Source: Nymphalis io
Lineage: Eukaryota > Arthropoda > Insecta > Lepidoptera > Nymphalidae
Reading direction: 5' to 3'
Assembly: GCF_905147045.1 (NCBI RefSeq)
Contig: NC_065918.1
Span: 9,176,001 to 9,240,000 of the forward strand
Length of the DNA stretch: 64,000 nt
The position numbers and the translations under genes are program-made. Shown here piece after piece: positions 12,850-22,677 of this stretch; the stretch's first letter is position 1; the number at the start of each line of letters is the position of its first letter. The notes beneath the pieces are model-generated. The model had not been told where the DNA came from. It made no database searches and saw nothing but the letters and a program-made list of their open reading frames with translations.

Positions 12850-13165
12850 AATTATATGTAGTTATGTAGTGGTTCAACAGGAGATATTATAGTGCTCGAT
12901 TATTTGTGTAAACACAGGTGCTCTCCCTATTCCATCATCATAATCTGGTATTTCGAAACGACCAAAGAGATTTCAGGTATAGGACTAGTCTATATTTCGT
13001 GGTGCTGGAATGTTAACACTAACTAACTTCCGAAATTCGAGATGTTATTGAGAATTTCTTTATAGTAAATTTTAATAACAATTGAAATGATCCAGTTGAA
13101 CCTAGGACCTCGCGATCTGCAGCCTTATGATCTGCAAAATATTCACCCAGTGATATTTTAATTTG
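12850..13165 (-). repeat. SINE-D copy with tRNA-like head
   Basis: On the plus strand the block begins gttcaacaggagatattat, then 'agtgctcgattatttgtg', and ends at 'tgaacctaggacctcgcgat' followed by 'ctgcagccttatgatctgc'. Read on the minus strand, the right end supplies a degenerate internal-promoter B box (AGGTTCAAC) as in tRNA-derived SINEs. I recognise this as a widespread lepidopteran pattern; no intact tRNA gene is present. Confidence 0.5.
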
Positions 13166-13260
13166 TAAATAAAATATACTTAATTTTTCGAGTCTTGAAA
13201 ACGGTCCACCGCAATCATAATACATGAATATTTAAATACGGACTCGTCATAATACATGTA

Positions 13261-14504
13261 AGGGGTTTTCCAATAAGGACTTGACAATTTTGAATTTAGT
13301 TTGTGAACGCACCTTTTCACTTAATATCGAACTGTCACTGTCAGCTTATTCAGTAGACATAACCTTTTCATCATGGTGAAGTACACGAACGAACAACGTC
13401 TGCAAATCTTAAAAATTTACTACAGAAATTCGGAGTTGGTGGCCGCTACTTTAAGAGCGTTAACTCCGATTTTCGGTCGTAATTCTCGCCCTAGTAAACA
13501 GGCAGTAACAAGTTTATACGTTGTGTGATGTTGCAGTGCCAGTGAGACTACGAGTTGGTCGAAGTGCCGAAAATATCGCTGCCGTTGAAACGTCTGTAGC
13601 AAATGATCCAAATCGGTCAATTCCACGGCGTTCTCAAGAGATGGGCATCGCCAAGGCCACTTTATGGCGAATTTTGCGTAAGGATTTTACTTTACACCCA
13701 TACAAGATCAGGCTCACTCAAGAATTGAAGCCGATGGACCATTCGAAGCGACGTACGTTCTCCGATTGGGCTCTGGAAAAGATACACCAAGATGATCGAT
13801 TTCATCGCAAAATCATCTTCAGTAACGAAGCTCATTTCTGGCTCAATGGGTTTGTCAATAAATAAAATATGCGGTATGGGGCTTGTAAAAATCCACATGT
13901 GCTTAATGAAAAACCACTTCATCCACAAAAGATAACTGTTTGGTGTGGTTTGCATGCCAGCGGCATCATAGGGCCATATTTTTTCGTCGACGATAGTAGT
14001 CGCCACGTTACTGTGAATGGTGATCGTTATCGCGCCATGATTATCGGTTATTTTTGTCCCGAATTAGAATATATGTACTTGGACAGGATGTGGTTTCAAC
14101 AGGACGGCGCCACAAGCCACACAGCACACGTTACAATCGATTTATTGAAGAACAAGTTTGATGAGCGTGTTATCTCAAGAAATGGACCAGTCGATTGTCC
14201 GCCTCGTTCGCTACGGAATGTCATTGGTCTATGCTAATAAGCCGACATCGGTGGAAGAGCTCAAAGCCAACATTGAACGCGAAATAGCAGTCGTTTCGGC
14301 CGAAATGTGTGGCCGAGTCATGTAAAATTGGGTCCAACGAATCGACCGCTGCGAACGTGCCCGCGGTGGCCATATGAGTGAAGTCGAGTTCTATTCATAA
14401 ATGTTTTGAATGTATTTCAACCCGATAATAAAGTTTTTGAAATATCTCAAATGGTTTTAATTTTATTTTAAAAAAAGTTGTCAAGTCCTTATTACAAAAC
14501 CCTT
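13261..14504 (+). mobile_element. mariner/Tc1-superfamily DNA transposon, near full length, inactive
   Basis: Terminal inverted repeats of 27 bp agree at 24 positions. The left end starts AGGGGTTTTCCAATAAGG, and the complement of the right end starts AAGGGTTTTGTAATAAGG. A TA dinucleotide flanks each side (13259-13260 and 14505-14506), the target-site duplication expected for this superfamily. The 1.24 kb length fits a single-gene element. The transposase frame inside is broken (separate entry). A poly(A)-like AATAAA lies near 14430 before the right terminus. Confidence 0.9.
13373..14399 (+). pseudogene. Broken mariner/Tc1 transposase
   Basis: The frame opens at ATG 13373 with MVKYTNEQRLQILKIYYRNS, a helix-turn-helix start typical of the family, and breaks near 13528. 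It resumes from 13521 in another frame through a second helix-turn-helix (MGIAKATLWRILRK) to the first catalytic block. There the usual Asp-Glu-Ala-His reads SNEAHFWLNG, so the first catalytic aspartate is replaced by Asn. A stop follows at 13863. The next segment (13869 on) carries ITVWCGLHASGIIGPYFF and the second catalytic block WFQQDGATSHTA. After CPPRS the frame shifts and the stretch expected to hold the third catalytic residue is missing. The tail resumes as SLVYANKPTSVEELKANIER and ends near 14399. Inactive beyond doubt. Confidence 0.9.
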
Positions 14505-14699
14505 TACAAGTATTGTATGTATTTTGACTTTTATTGATTTTTTTATTTGTTTGATCGTAATTATTTAAAGATTTTAAGAATTAATTTAAGATCGTAATTA
14601 TTTATTATGAATATAACCTTTTTTCCGAATGTGTTTCATTAATATACACACACAAGGTAAGTCGCAATAGTGCAATCTTTAATGTTTTACTAAAACTCA

Positions 14700-14907
14700 T
14701 TTAGGCTAGGGCAAACTGTTTACACTCTCCAGGCGCGGCTCCAGCCCTGAATAAAATTAGCGGTCATGGCCAACCGAAAATCATCAAGTGGGAGTCGGAC
14801 TATGGATACATTTATGATCGACACATTTGTGTCCAGGAACAAAGGAGAAATTTAAAAAATAATGACGCCCCAGCCAAAACCGTGCCACGTGAACCCACGG
14901 CCAGAGC
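14700..14907 (+). repeat. Decayed repeat, possible retroelement ORF fragment
   Basis: A GC-elevated patch next to the LINE relic. On the plus strand it reads MANRKSSSGSRTMDTFMID then FVSRNKGEI before a stop, a composition reminiscent of LINE first-ORF products. The assignment is weak; it may belong to a different insertion from the relic that follows, because the orientation is opposite. Confidence 0.25.
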
Positions 14908-15270
14908 CTAAAAAACGGGTAAATTTTCGTTGTATCCTTTCTAATCTATCGATATGAATTTTATAAGAAGGGGTTCCAAATTGAAGAGGCATATTCAAGA
15001 TTAGAATGTACTAGACAATAATAAATACAAAGTAAAGTATGTATGTTTTTAAAGTCCTTATCGCCGCGTTTTTTAAAACCTAACATTTTCCAAGTCTTTT
15101 ATATTATGGTATCGATATGGTTATTGAATTTTAATTTACTCTCTATTATAACTCCCAGGTCACGTATTAGTTTAAAAAATTATATCAAGCACTTACTAAA
15201 TTTAAATTTTTTTGAAATGTCATTTATAAAAACCACAAAAAATATCGGACCTAAATGCGATTGCTATAGA
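14908..15270 (-). pseudogene. LINE reverse-transcriptase relic with internal deletion
   Basis: Read on the minus strand, the segment starts QSHLGPIFFVVFINDIS, the palm motif that precedes the catalytic box in jockey/CR1-type reverse transcriptases. It then jumps to DLGVIIESKLKFNNHID, KMLGFKKRGDKDFKN and LVHSNLEYASSIWNPF. A single-base frameshift follows, then YKIHIDRLERIQRKFTRFL. The region that should contain the Tyr-x-Asp-Asp active site is absent. Stops and the frameshift show a dead copy. Confidence 0.75.
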
Positions 15271-15461
15271 TCGCTATAGGCTATCGAACTTAATTAGGGT
15301 TGTGGGCATGCCCACCGTGCTCACAACGTGGATAAGCGCAGATACTCCTCTTATAATATAATACTCTATACAATATAATAACTTTCCGAAAGAGAAACCA
15401 TATTATGCAATTCAGTTTTAATGTCTACATTTAAATAGTACCTAATTCTTATTGACACCAG

Positions 15462-15565
15462 TCCGCTTTGGCGCAGCGTGGTGGAATAAATTACTAAGCT
15501 TCCTCACAAACGGAGAGGAGGCCTTAGCCCAGTGGGACGTATAAAGGCAGTTACTTTATTATTAT
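15462..15565 (+). repeat. SINE-B 3' fragment
   Basis: The segment 'cgcagcgtggtggaataaat' followed by 'ggagaggaggccttagccca' and 'gtgggacgta', ending in a T/A-rich ttattattatt tail, is the 3' end of the tRNA-derived family whose fuller copy lies at 24255-24568 on the other strand. Confidence 0.6.
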
Positions 15566-15654
15566 TAATGTGAAAGACAATTTGTGATTGTAATAAATTA
15601 TGTTAATGTTATAGATTTATCCATTTTTTTTGTAAATGTGTTTTATACAGCATA

Positions 15655-15875
15655 GTATTACAGCAGACTGGCAAATGGGCCACCTTTTGGTAATGGTTAC
15701 AACGGCCCTTAGTCGTCAGCAGTATTAGAAATATTACCATCCCTTAAATCTTCAATGCATTGACAACCTTGAGAACTAAGATGTTATATTCCTTGTACCT
15801 TGGCTCACTCAATTCAAACAAAACTGTTTGGCGGTAAGGGTGAATGTTATTAGTGGGTGGTTCATGAATTATTGA
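15655..15875 (-). repeat. SINE-A copy, diverged
   Basis: On the plus strand 'actggcaaatgggccacctt', 'ggtaatggtt', 'gacaaccttgagaactaaga', 'ccttgtaccttggctcact' and 'tgtttggcggtaa' follow the SINE-A landmarks in the correct order, with several small deletions. Confidence 0.65.
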
Positions 15876-15944
15876 GCCGAAAGTTCACATCAAAACCTAA
15901 CTTACTTAATAATGACTTACTCATACACATACTTAATAATAAAT

Positions 15945-15950
<6 letters not shown>

Positions 15951-16003
<53 letters not shown>
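15951..16003. repeat. (TA)n microsatellite, 53 bp
   Basis: An uninterrupted run of alternating T and A, about 26 dinucleotide units, between AATCTATAA and TCTTCAAAA. The open frame that crosses it (poly Ile-Tyr) is an artefact of the repeat. Confidence 0.97.
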
Positions 16004-16005
<2 letters not shown>

Positions 16006-16009
16006 TCAA

Positions 16010-16855
16010 AATAATAATTTTCAAAATGTTTTAATATTATGTTTATACGAGACCGTTTATTGGTTATATTTACTAGAGGTAAAATTATGAGTTGTATTGT
16101 TCTTCGATAGTATTTCTATTTCGAACCTTAATATTTTATTAGCTTAATATTTTATATAATTTTGTAAAATGGTAATTCGAAATTGCTTGTAAAAGAGCCC
16201 ATTCGAATAAAGTATATTTTTATTTAGATTTTACATGGTAAAAAAACATTTTATTATATTATCTTGTAAATTATTCTATAAAATATACTACAAATTAGGA
16301 CGCGATTAATATCAATCTAATTCTTCGGATTTTGTGGAGTTCTCTGAACTCTGTTATCTTCGTTTTGGATGTTCTTTAACACATTTTTATTACAAAATTA
16401 GCTTCCTCATGTATCAAAATTAGGTCTAATGTTATCAGTATAAAATACCATAAATTTTAATACAACTTACTTAAACTTAGTTACAACTGTTATCGTGGTG
16501 ATTTTCAACTTTTTTTGTATATGAAATTTGATTATTTTATGAAACTGCTTAAAATTTTGAATATTTTTGTTAGTAATTTGTAACGAAATAAATCACCAAA
16601 TACCGAACGTGCTATATCGTCCAGATGTTTGCCATATGTAGTCTTAGCTTATTTGATTCTGAAATAACTAACATTGTCGATGATTTTGTGAGTTCATGTA
16701 TAATGTATACGATACAAGTTTAGACATAAATAAAATTGTTATACAGTTTATTCTAGGTATGTATATTATTGTAAGATATATTAAAGTGTTGTGTTTTGTT
16801 TTGAAAGGTTTTAAAATATTAAAGTTATTTTTTATTGTAAGTAATACTTACAATA
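16010..16855. other. AT-rich intergenic stretch
   Basis: Very AT-rich sequence with no open frame of interest and no recognised repeat. It precedes a SINE-A relic. Confidence 0.5.
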
Positions 16856-16859
16856 AAAA

Positions 16860-17090
16860 ATAAAACAATAGGTGGGTGGCAAATAGGCCAGCTGATAGTA
16901 AGTGGTCACCACCACCCAGACGTATAAAGAAGGCTGTAATATTAACCATTTCCTACGATATCATATAAGATGTTATGTCTTTTTTGCCTGTACATTACAC
17001 TAGCTCAATCATCCTTCAAACCGAAACACAACAGTACTAAGTATTGCTGTTTGGCGATAGAATATGTGATGAAGGAGTGATGGGCTTAAG
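16860..17090 (-). repeat. SINE-A copy
   Basis: Plus-strand order: 'ggtgggtggcaaataggcca', 'gtaagtggtcaccaccaccc', 'tgcctgtacattacactagc', 'ccttcaaaccgaaacacaac', 'tattgctgtttggcgatag'. A-rich sequence at the left is the remains of the tail, so the element lies on the minus strand. Confidence 0.7.
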
Positions 17091-17334
17091 CTTATTCAAA
17101 TAAAGCCTTGTTTAATATTTTTAACATTTTGTTGATTTTTTTTAAAATAGATAAGTATTGAAAATAAAAATATATACATTTTCCATAACAAATCAATCAG
17201 AAAAAAAATTAAGAAATTTTCATTAAAAAATGCTTATATAGTTTTATATTTTTGTTTATTCGATTCGGATATAGAAGTCAAACAATATTTCGAGATATAT
17301 ATAAAGTAACAGTAATATTTAACAAAAGTTATAT

Positions 17335-17368
17335 TCACGTGTTCTAACCACTAAGCCATCAGATATAT
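17335..17368 (-). repeat. tRNA-like SINE head fragment
   Basis: The complement reads gatggcttagtggttagaac, the internal-promoter A-box region of the tRNA-derived family at 24255-24568. Only the head survives, next to a short (AT)n run. Confidence 0.4.
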
Positions 17369-17369
17369 A

Positions 17370-18528
17370 TATATATAAAAAAATATTCATGACAGTTTTG
17401 CATGTCGTTTTGTATTCTAATCGTCGTTCTGTTTTAATAATACTATTTCTTATCATTTTTATTTCAAACACATTCACGCATAATGTTCAATCTTATATAC
17501 GTAATAATTGATATAGATATAGATAGATAGGCTTATGAAAGGTTGTTTTATATAAATTGTTCTAGAGGGTCAGGTAGAAAGATCAAAGGAAGCGGTCATC
17601 AAGATTTCAAGTGAACGAGACAAAGTAAGGAGAGAAAGGGAGGGAACTATTAAATGACCTAATGCACTCGTCTGCGTCAGCATGCATGGGCTCCGTAATA
17701 AAATTCACATATTCACTATAATTTCCAATACATTAAAAGTCAATACATTATATCTATTCGATTTAAATGACATACTTACAGTTTTAATAATATGTCTTTA
17801 TTACGATCTGACATACAAGCTATATATACTATATGCTGAAAAGATAGATTCATATCTTTGCTTCATCCGCGCATTTTGATTGCACTTTGTAGAAAAACCT
17901 TTTTTTTTTTAATTTTAAATGCTTACGAATTAGTTTGATAACATTATTTTACAAATATAATAACAAAATTTATAAAATTAATTTTCTTTAAAATATTTTT
18001 TATAAAACATTTGTATTGTTTTTATATTTTTCGCTTAGATAGCACATGGTAGCATTCTAGCAGAAAACAAAAGCTCAGACCTTTTCAGGTTCGTTCACAA
18101 AAAACGGTCGCTGTGAGGCCACCGCGCCGTGCTTAGAAATGCGTTCCGCTTGTGTGCAAAGATTATGTTTCACGTGCAGAAGGTTCTATACTTCTATTGT
18201 ATGATTTTATACTTTGAAATTACCAGCGAATTTAGTTAGAACAAAACGTGAGTAGGTTTTTTTTCTTGAGCAATGGATTCAAGCAATTATTATTAGGCTG
18301 TATTTATTTATTTTTATGTTTTAAAGGTGCAGGTTTTTTTAGTGAGCAGTCTGTAAGATTTTAACAAAAGTGAAAAATAAGCTTTAAAACTAAATTACAT
18401 ATGACTTGGCAAATACAAGGGATGATATGACGAGTAGATGGAATAATTTAATTATTGTTACATATGTCGTTAATTTTTGAAGTTTTTATATACGGGTATG
18501 TGATAATCTATACATTAAACATGTCTTT
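17370..18528. other. Intergenic stretch with one GC-elevated patch
   Basis: Mostly AT-rich and unassigned. The patch at about 18080-18190 is distinctly less AT-rich (from 'ttcgttcac' to 'cacgtgcagaaggtt'). It could be an upstream regulatory segment or an untranslated exon of LanB2 or Tmc, but nothing in it decides which. Confidence 0.35.
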
Positions 18529-18828
18529 TTTTTTTTTATAGAATAGGAAGGTGGACGAGCATATGGGCCACCTGATGGTAAGTGGTCACCAAACGCCCTT
18601 AGACATTGGCATTGTAAGAAATGTCAACCATCGCTTATAGCCAATGCGCCACCAACCTTGGGAACTAAGATTTTATGTCCCTTGTGCCTGTAATTACACT
18701 GGCTCACTCACCCTTCAAACCGGAACACAACAATATCAAGTATTGCTGTTTTGCGGTAGAATATCTGATGAGTGGGTGGTACCTACCCAGACGAGCTTGC
18801 ACAAAGCCCTACCACCAGTAAAAGTCTG
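18529..18828 (-). repeat. SINE-A, best-preserved copy in the window
   Basis: On the minus strand the element starts tactggtggtagggctttgt, continues through 'ttgttgtgttccggtttgaa', 'cacaagggacataaaatctt', 'accttgg-type' blocks and 'cttaccatcaggtggcccat', and ends in a poly(A) tail (poly-T at 18527-18539 on the plus strand). I recognise it as a very common lepidopteran retroelement. The intact tail and near-complete length suggest it is younger than the other copies. It ends about 220 bases upstream of the LanB2 start codon. Confidence 0.8.
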
Positions 18829-18909
18829 TACTAACATTCACAGAAAGCTCTTGTCAAAAATCGTTAGAATAATGAATGATATTATTTAGATTTATTCAAA
18901 AAAGATTTT

Positions 18910-19049
18910 CTTGTCCTCAGTGAGACAAAGTAGTGCAACATTTAATGCCTATTTAACTGATCTTTGGCCTAGTGTTGTGAAACGAGCGGAGCGTCAGTGC
19001 TCGGCCGACCAGCAGGCGCGTCGACACGGGCTTTACGCGCTCCCACAAA
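18910..19049 (+). promoter_or_regulatory. Probable LanB2 core promoter and 5' leader
   Basis: The GC content rises just before the LanB2 start. TCAGT at 18994-18998 fits the arthropod initiator consensus, and no TATA box lies about 30 bases upstream. If it is the start site, the leader is about 54 bases. The start-codon context ACAAAATGG is favourable for insects. An additional upstream non-coding exon cannot be excluded. Confidence 0.4.
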
Positions 19050-22000
19050 ATGGCGCGGCTCTCCATCTACACATACTTTCTAACGTTTATAGCAATCACA
19101 ACGGCACAGGATTACTACCACACACCCAGGATTGGTTCACAAAAACTTGCTTCGTGCTACAACAACGATGGACAGCCACAAGTGAGTTTACAATGTTTAA
19201 GTGGAGCTTTTTAAACTTTTTGTTTGTGTCAATTTTGACATGTACATGGTTGTTTTAATCTATGCTCAGGTCGTTTCGAGCTCGTCACTGTTAAGAATCA
19301 AAGCCTCTGCGCCTCTTGGTGTTGTATTTCATATAATATATGATTAATTATACATATATTTAAATTATGTTTTGTGAATTAAAAACATGTCAAAATTGTA
19401 AACCTATATACACGTAAAGAAATGTAACCAAATTATAAACAATATCTTTAAATGTATTTATTTTAAATTATTTTATTAATAACAATAGTAATAACTTGGC
19501 CTTCTTGTTTAACAGTACAGAATCATGAAACTCTACATAAGTTAGCTTGAAATACCAACTATAATATTATGACATTATTTTTAATATTTTAAAAATAATC
19601 TATTTATAATTATATATAAATGAGATAAATTAAATTAATTTTTAATGAAAACTTTATTTTTTTCGGTTTCTTTTTATTTTACGGTCATAGTTGAAACATT
19701 ATCTAAGTTAGGCAAATATATCTAATATTAGACGGTTTTTATTTTACGATAAAAGCCATGTCGTCGTCGGTTACGGTTCAGTTTTGGCAGATTATCGTAA
19801 GGTTATCAATGTAAAACAGTAAATGTTGTAAGACCATTGATACTATAACGAGTTCGTTTACTCTCAGAGCCTAATGTTTTGTTATCAGGGGCCAACGGAA
19901 CGGGCTTATCGCCACATCCGTTGTACATACCAAGCAATGTTATATAGCTTTAATTTACAACTTTTATTGAAATTATAATAAATTTTTCCAAACAAATGTT
20001 GTAATTTGTTGACTTAATATATTGCAATATTTTTATTTTATTATTTATCTAGCAATTAAAAGTAAAGTGATTGTACTAATATTTAAATATTAAACGCAGG
20101 ATAAAGGATGCTGTCGCGGTAAAACTGTATCAAGACAAAGATTATCTTTATTAAGATAAAATTATCTATCTTATGACGAAAACTCCGAATATATTCGATT
20201 TTGTATATATTACAATTTTATATTGGACTATAAAATCATATATATTCCAACACATGAAGCTCATGTTATATCGGCTTAAATTCCTTTTTTTATCTTTTAA
20301 TAGCTATGATGTTTTTGTTTCTACGTATTATGAAAAATAGAAATAAAAAGCTATCCATGACGGCTTAGTTAGTTAAGAACTTTTTATAAAAAATAGCTTA
20401 AATAGTTTATATATTTATGTTATAAACAAATTCATTTACACTTTTCATTAATTGTTACAAACGAGACCGGTTCTTACGCAGTGTTTGCACATATCTAACG
20501 ACACTTACAAGTTCAAAGTAAATGAGTAATACATAAGATACATTTTAATGACTATGTATAAAACTAGTAACAGTTTATTGTAATGTAACTACATGAAAAA
20601 TGTAACTACCTATTAAAGCGTGCAGCAAAGGACGATGAATTGTGGCGAAGTGATATAATTATCTAAATGGAGTAAATAGTATATGTTGCTATGCTATTTT
20701 GAACATTAATCAGCACCGTCGTAATAGATGGAGAAAGCATTGTCGCACGATCAGAGCGATGTGAACGTCCTGCACCGCACTGGTTCTATTTATAACGCAA
20801 CTATTTTGGCGGTAAAACTATCATCTGGAACGAAACTCGTAAACCCGTTTCCGTATTGTCAAACGATGTACTTCTTATTCTATGGCTGAGCTAAGCCTTC
20901 TAAGAATAACTGTAATCGGGTCATATATCTTTTTAATTTTAACTGAAACAAAATTGGATTGTTTTGATAAATTATTTTCTAAATTATATTTTTGTAGAGA
21001 TGTATACCGGAGTTCGAAAATGCTGCTTTTATGGTACAAATGGAGGCAACTAATACATGTGGTGACAATGGCGTAAAGATGTACTGCATTCAGACTTCGG
21101 CTGGTACTTCGACTAGGTAAAGTTGGATTTTAGATTTTAAAAAAACTTTAAAAAGCAAAATATTTTTTTTTTTACTTTTTCGTAATTTATTGAGATATTA
21201 GGGCACGTTTTATTATATGTGTATTATTAAAAATTATTCTTGTTTATGTAGGTCGTGTGACTATTGTCAATTGGGACAATTCTCTAGCTACTATTTAACA
21301 GACTTACACTATGAGCAGGACAATCAGACGTGGTGGCAATCAGAAACCATGAAAGAAGGCATTCAGTATCCTAATCAAGTGAATTTGACGCTACATTTAG
21401 GTAAAATAAAATCAATATTTAGTTACTATTTTAAATTATTAAAATAATATGTTCAAGATACAATTAAATTATCATTTTTTTATATGTGTATTTTCATCAC
21501 CACTCACATTTGCGTCCGTGTCTTTTAGAGTTATCTTCTTGCATAAAGTCTTGATCAGTAATTAAATATTATTAATCGTTTATAATATATATGTTTCTAT
21601 AAATATATGTGAATTTAATTTTGTATTAACAATAGGATCTTATTTTAACAGGAAAAGCGTATGATATAACTTATGTCCGAATTGTCTTCTATTCTCCGAG
21701 ACCGCAAAGTTTTGCAATCTATAAGAAATCTGGCGAAGAGTCGGACTGGGAACCCTATCAGTACTTCAGGTACAATATAATATTCTTTTTAACACGAATA
21801 ATCGAGAACGTTTTTTCGATAACATCTTATGATCTAAAACGAATGGCAAGTGCTAGTGACTATTATCTACATATGTATACTTATATGAATTAAATTATTA
21901 CCACATGTTACATATAGTATTTTTTAATGCTTCAGTGCCTCATGTCGAGATACATATGGAGTTCTGGAACAACGAGCAGCTGAATTGGGTGCTGAGACGA

Positions 22001-22677
22001 GAGCGCTATGTACGAGCGAATATTCCGATATATCGCCGTTGTCAGGCGGTAATGTTCTTTTCTCTACATTGGAGGGAAGACCATCTGCCTACACATTTGA
22101 CAACAGTCCTGAACTACAGGTATAGTAGCTTATCAAATTGAGATAAATTATACGATACATGTATGTATGTGTAATATAAGGTACATACAGTCGTCAATCA
22201 AATTATATATTATCGTCAATACAGTAGCGTTACACTTGCTGTTTGATTGGCAATAAACTACTGTCTTTTTGAAAAGTTAAATACCTCAGACCTGAGAAGT
22301 AGCAGTGAAAGAAACTCAGCAATTATATAACTAATACAGCTTCACATTAAATCTTTCATTCCCAAAATGTGTATATCGTATAGCACACAAATGATTCTTA
22401 AATATATTTTTTCCAAGATTACAAGTTATAAGTATATAAATGTTAGCAATACAACATTAATGTCAGGGTTTTGCCAGTTAGATTTAGTCACCGCTATTCT
22501 TTGATAAAAATCTGTTAAGCTAATTTTGTTTTCTATTGTTTCGTTACAGGAATGGGTGACGGCCACAGACTTGCGTATTTCACTGGATCGCTTAAACACT
22601 TTCGGTGACGAAATCTTTGGAGACGTACAAGTGTTGCAGTCTTACTGGTACGCCATAGCTGACGTGGCTGTCGGCGC
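19050..22677 (+). other. LanB2 signal peptide and LN domain (exons 1-6)
   Basis: After the signal peptide, exons 2-6 encode the globular N-terminal domain used for network polymerisation of the short arms. Recognisable landmarks are RCIPEFENAAF, SCDYCQLGQ, WWQSETM, DITYVRIVFYSPRPQSFAIY, DWEPYQYFSASCRDTYG, TFDNSPELQEWVTATDLRI and QSYWYAIADVAVGARC. The first LE cysteines begin directly after this in exon 6. Confidence 0.9.

Larger units (their letters stand above)
9001..13258. other. Region upstream of the first identified Tmc exon
   Basis: The missing 5' coding exon(s) of Tmc should lie here or further up to the LanB2 promoter, but I could not identify them. The stretch holds a GC-rich inverted-repeat element (9877-10242), a diverged SINE-A (10250-10405) and a SINE-D (12850-13165). 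The rest, including 10410-12840, is AT-rich with nothing I recognise. A minus-strand open frame at 9454-9651 has no recognisable domain. Confidence 0.5.

Noticed and set aside
13081..13145. tRNA-like sequence on the minus strand
   Set aside because: Only degenerate internal-promoter boxes remain, and it sits at the end of a SINE; no cloverleaf can be completed. The same applies at 17335-17368, 24490-24568, 41080-41172 and 45500-45575.
15857..16090. Plus-strand frame with a poly Ile-Tyr run
   Set aside because: It is the (TA)n microsatellite read in frame.
18644..18889. 81-codon plus-strand frame upstream of LanB2
   Set aside because: It lies in the SINE-A copy; the frame is the reverse complement of the retroelement, and the same words recur in other copies.
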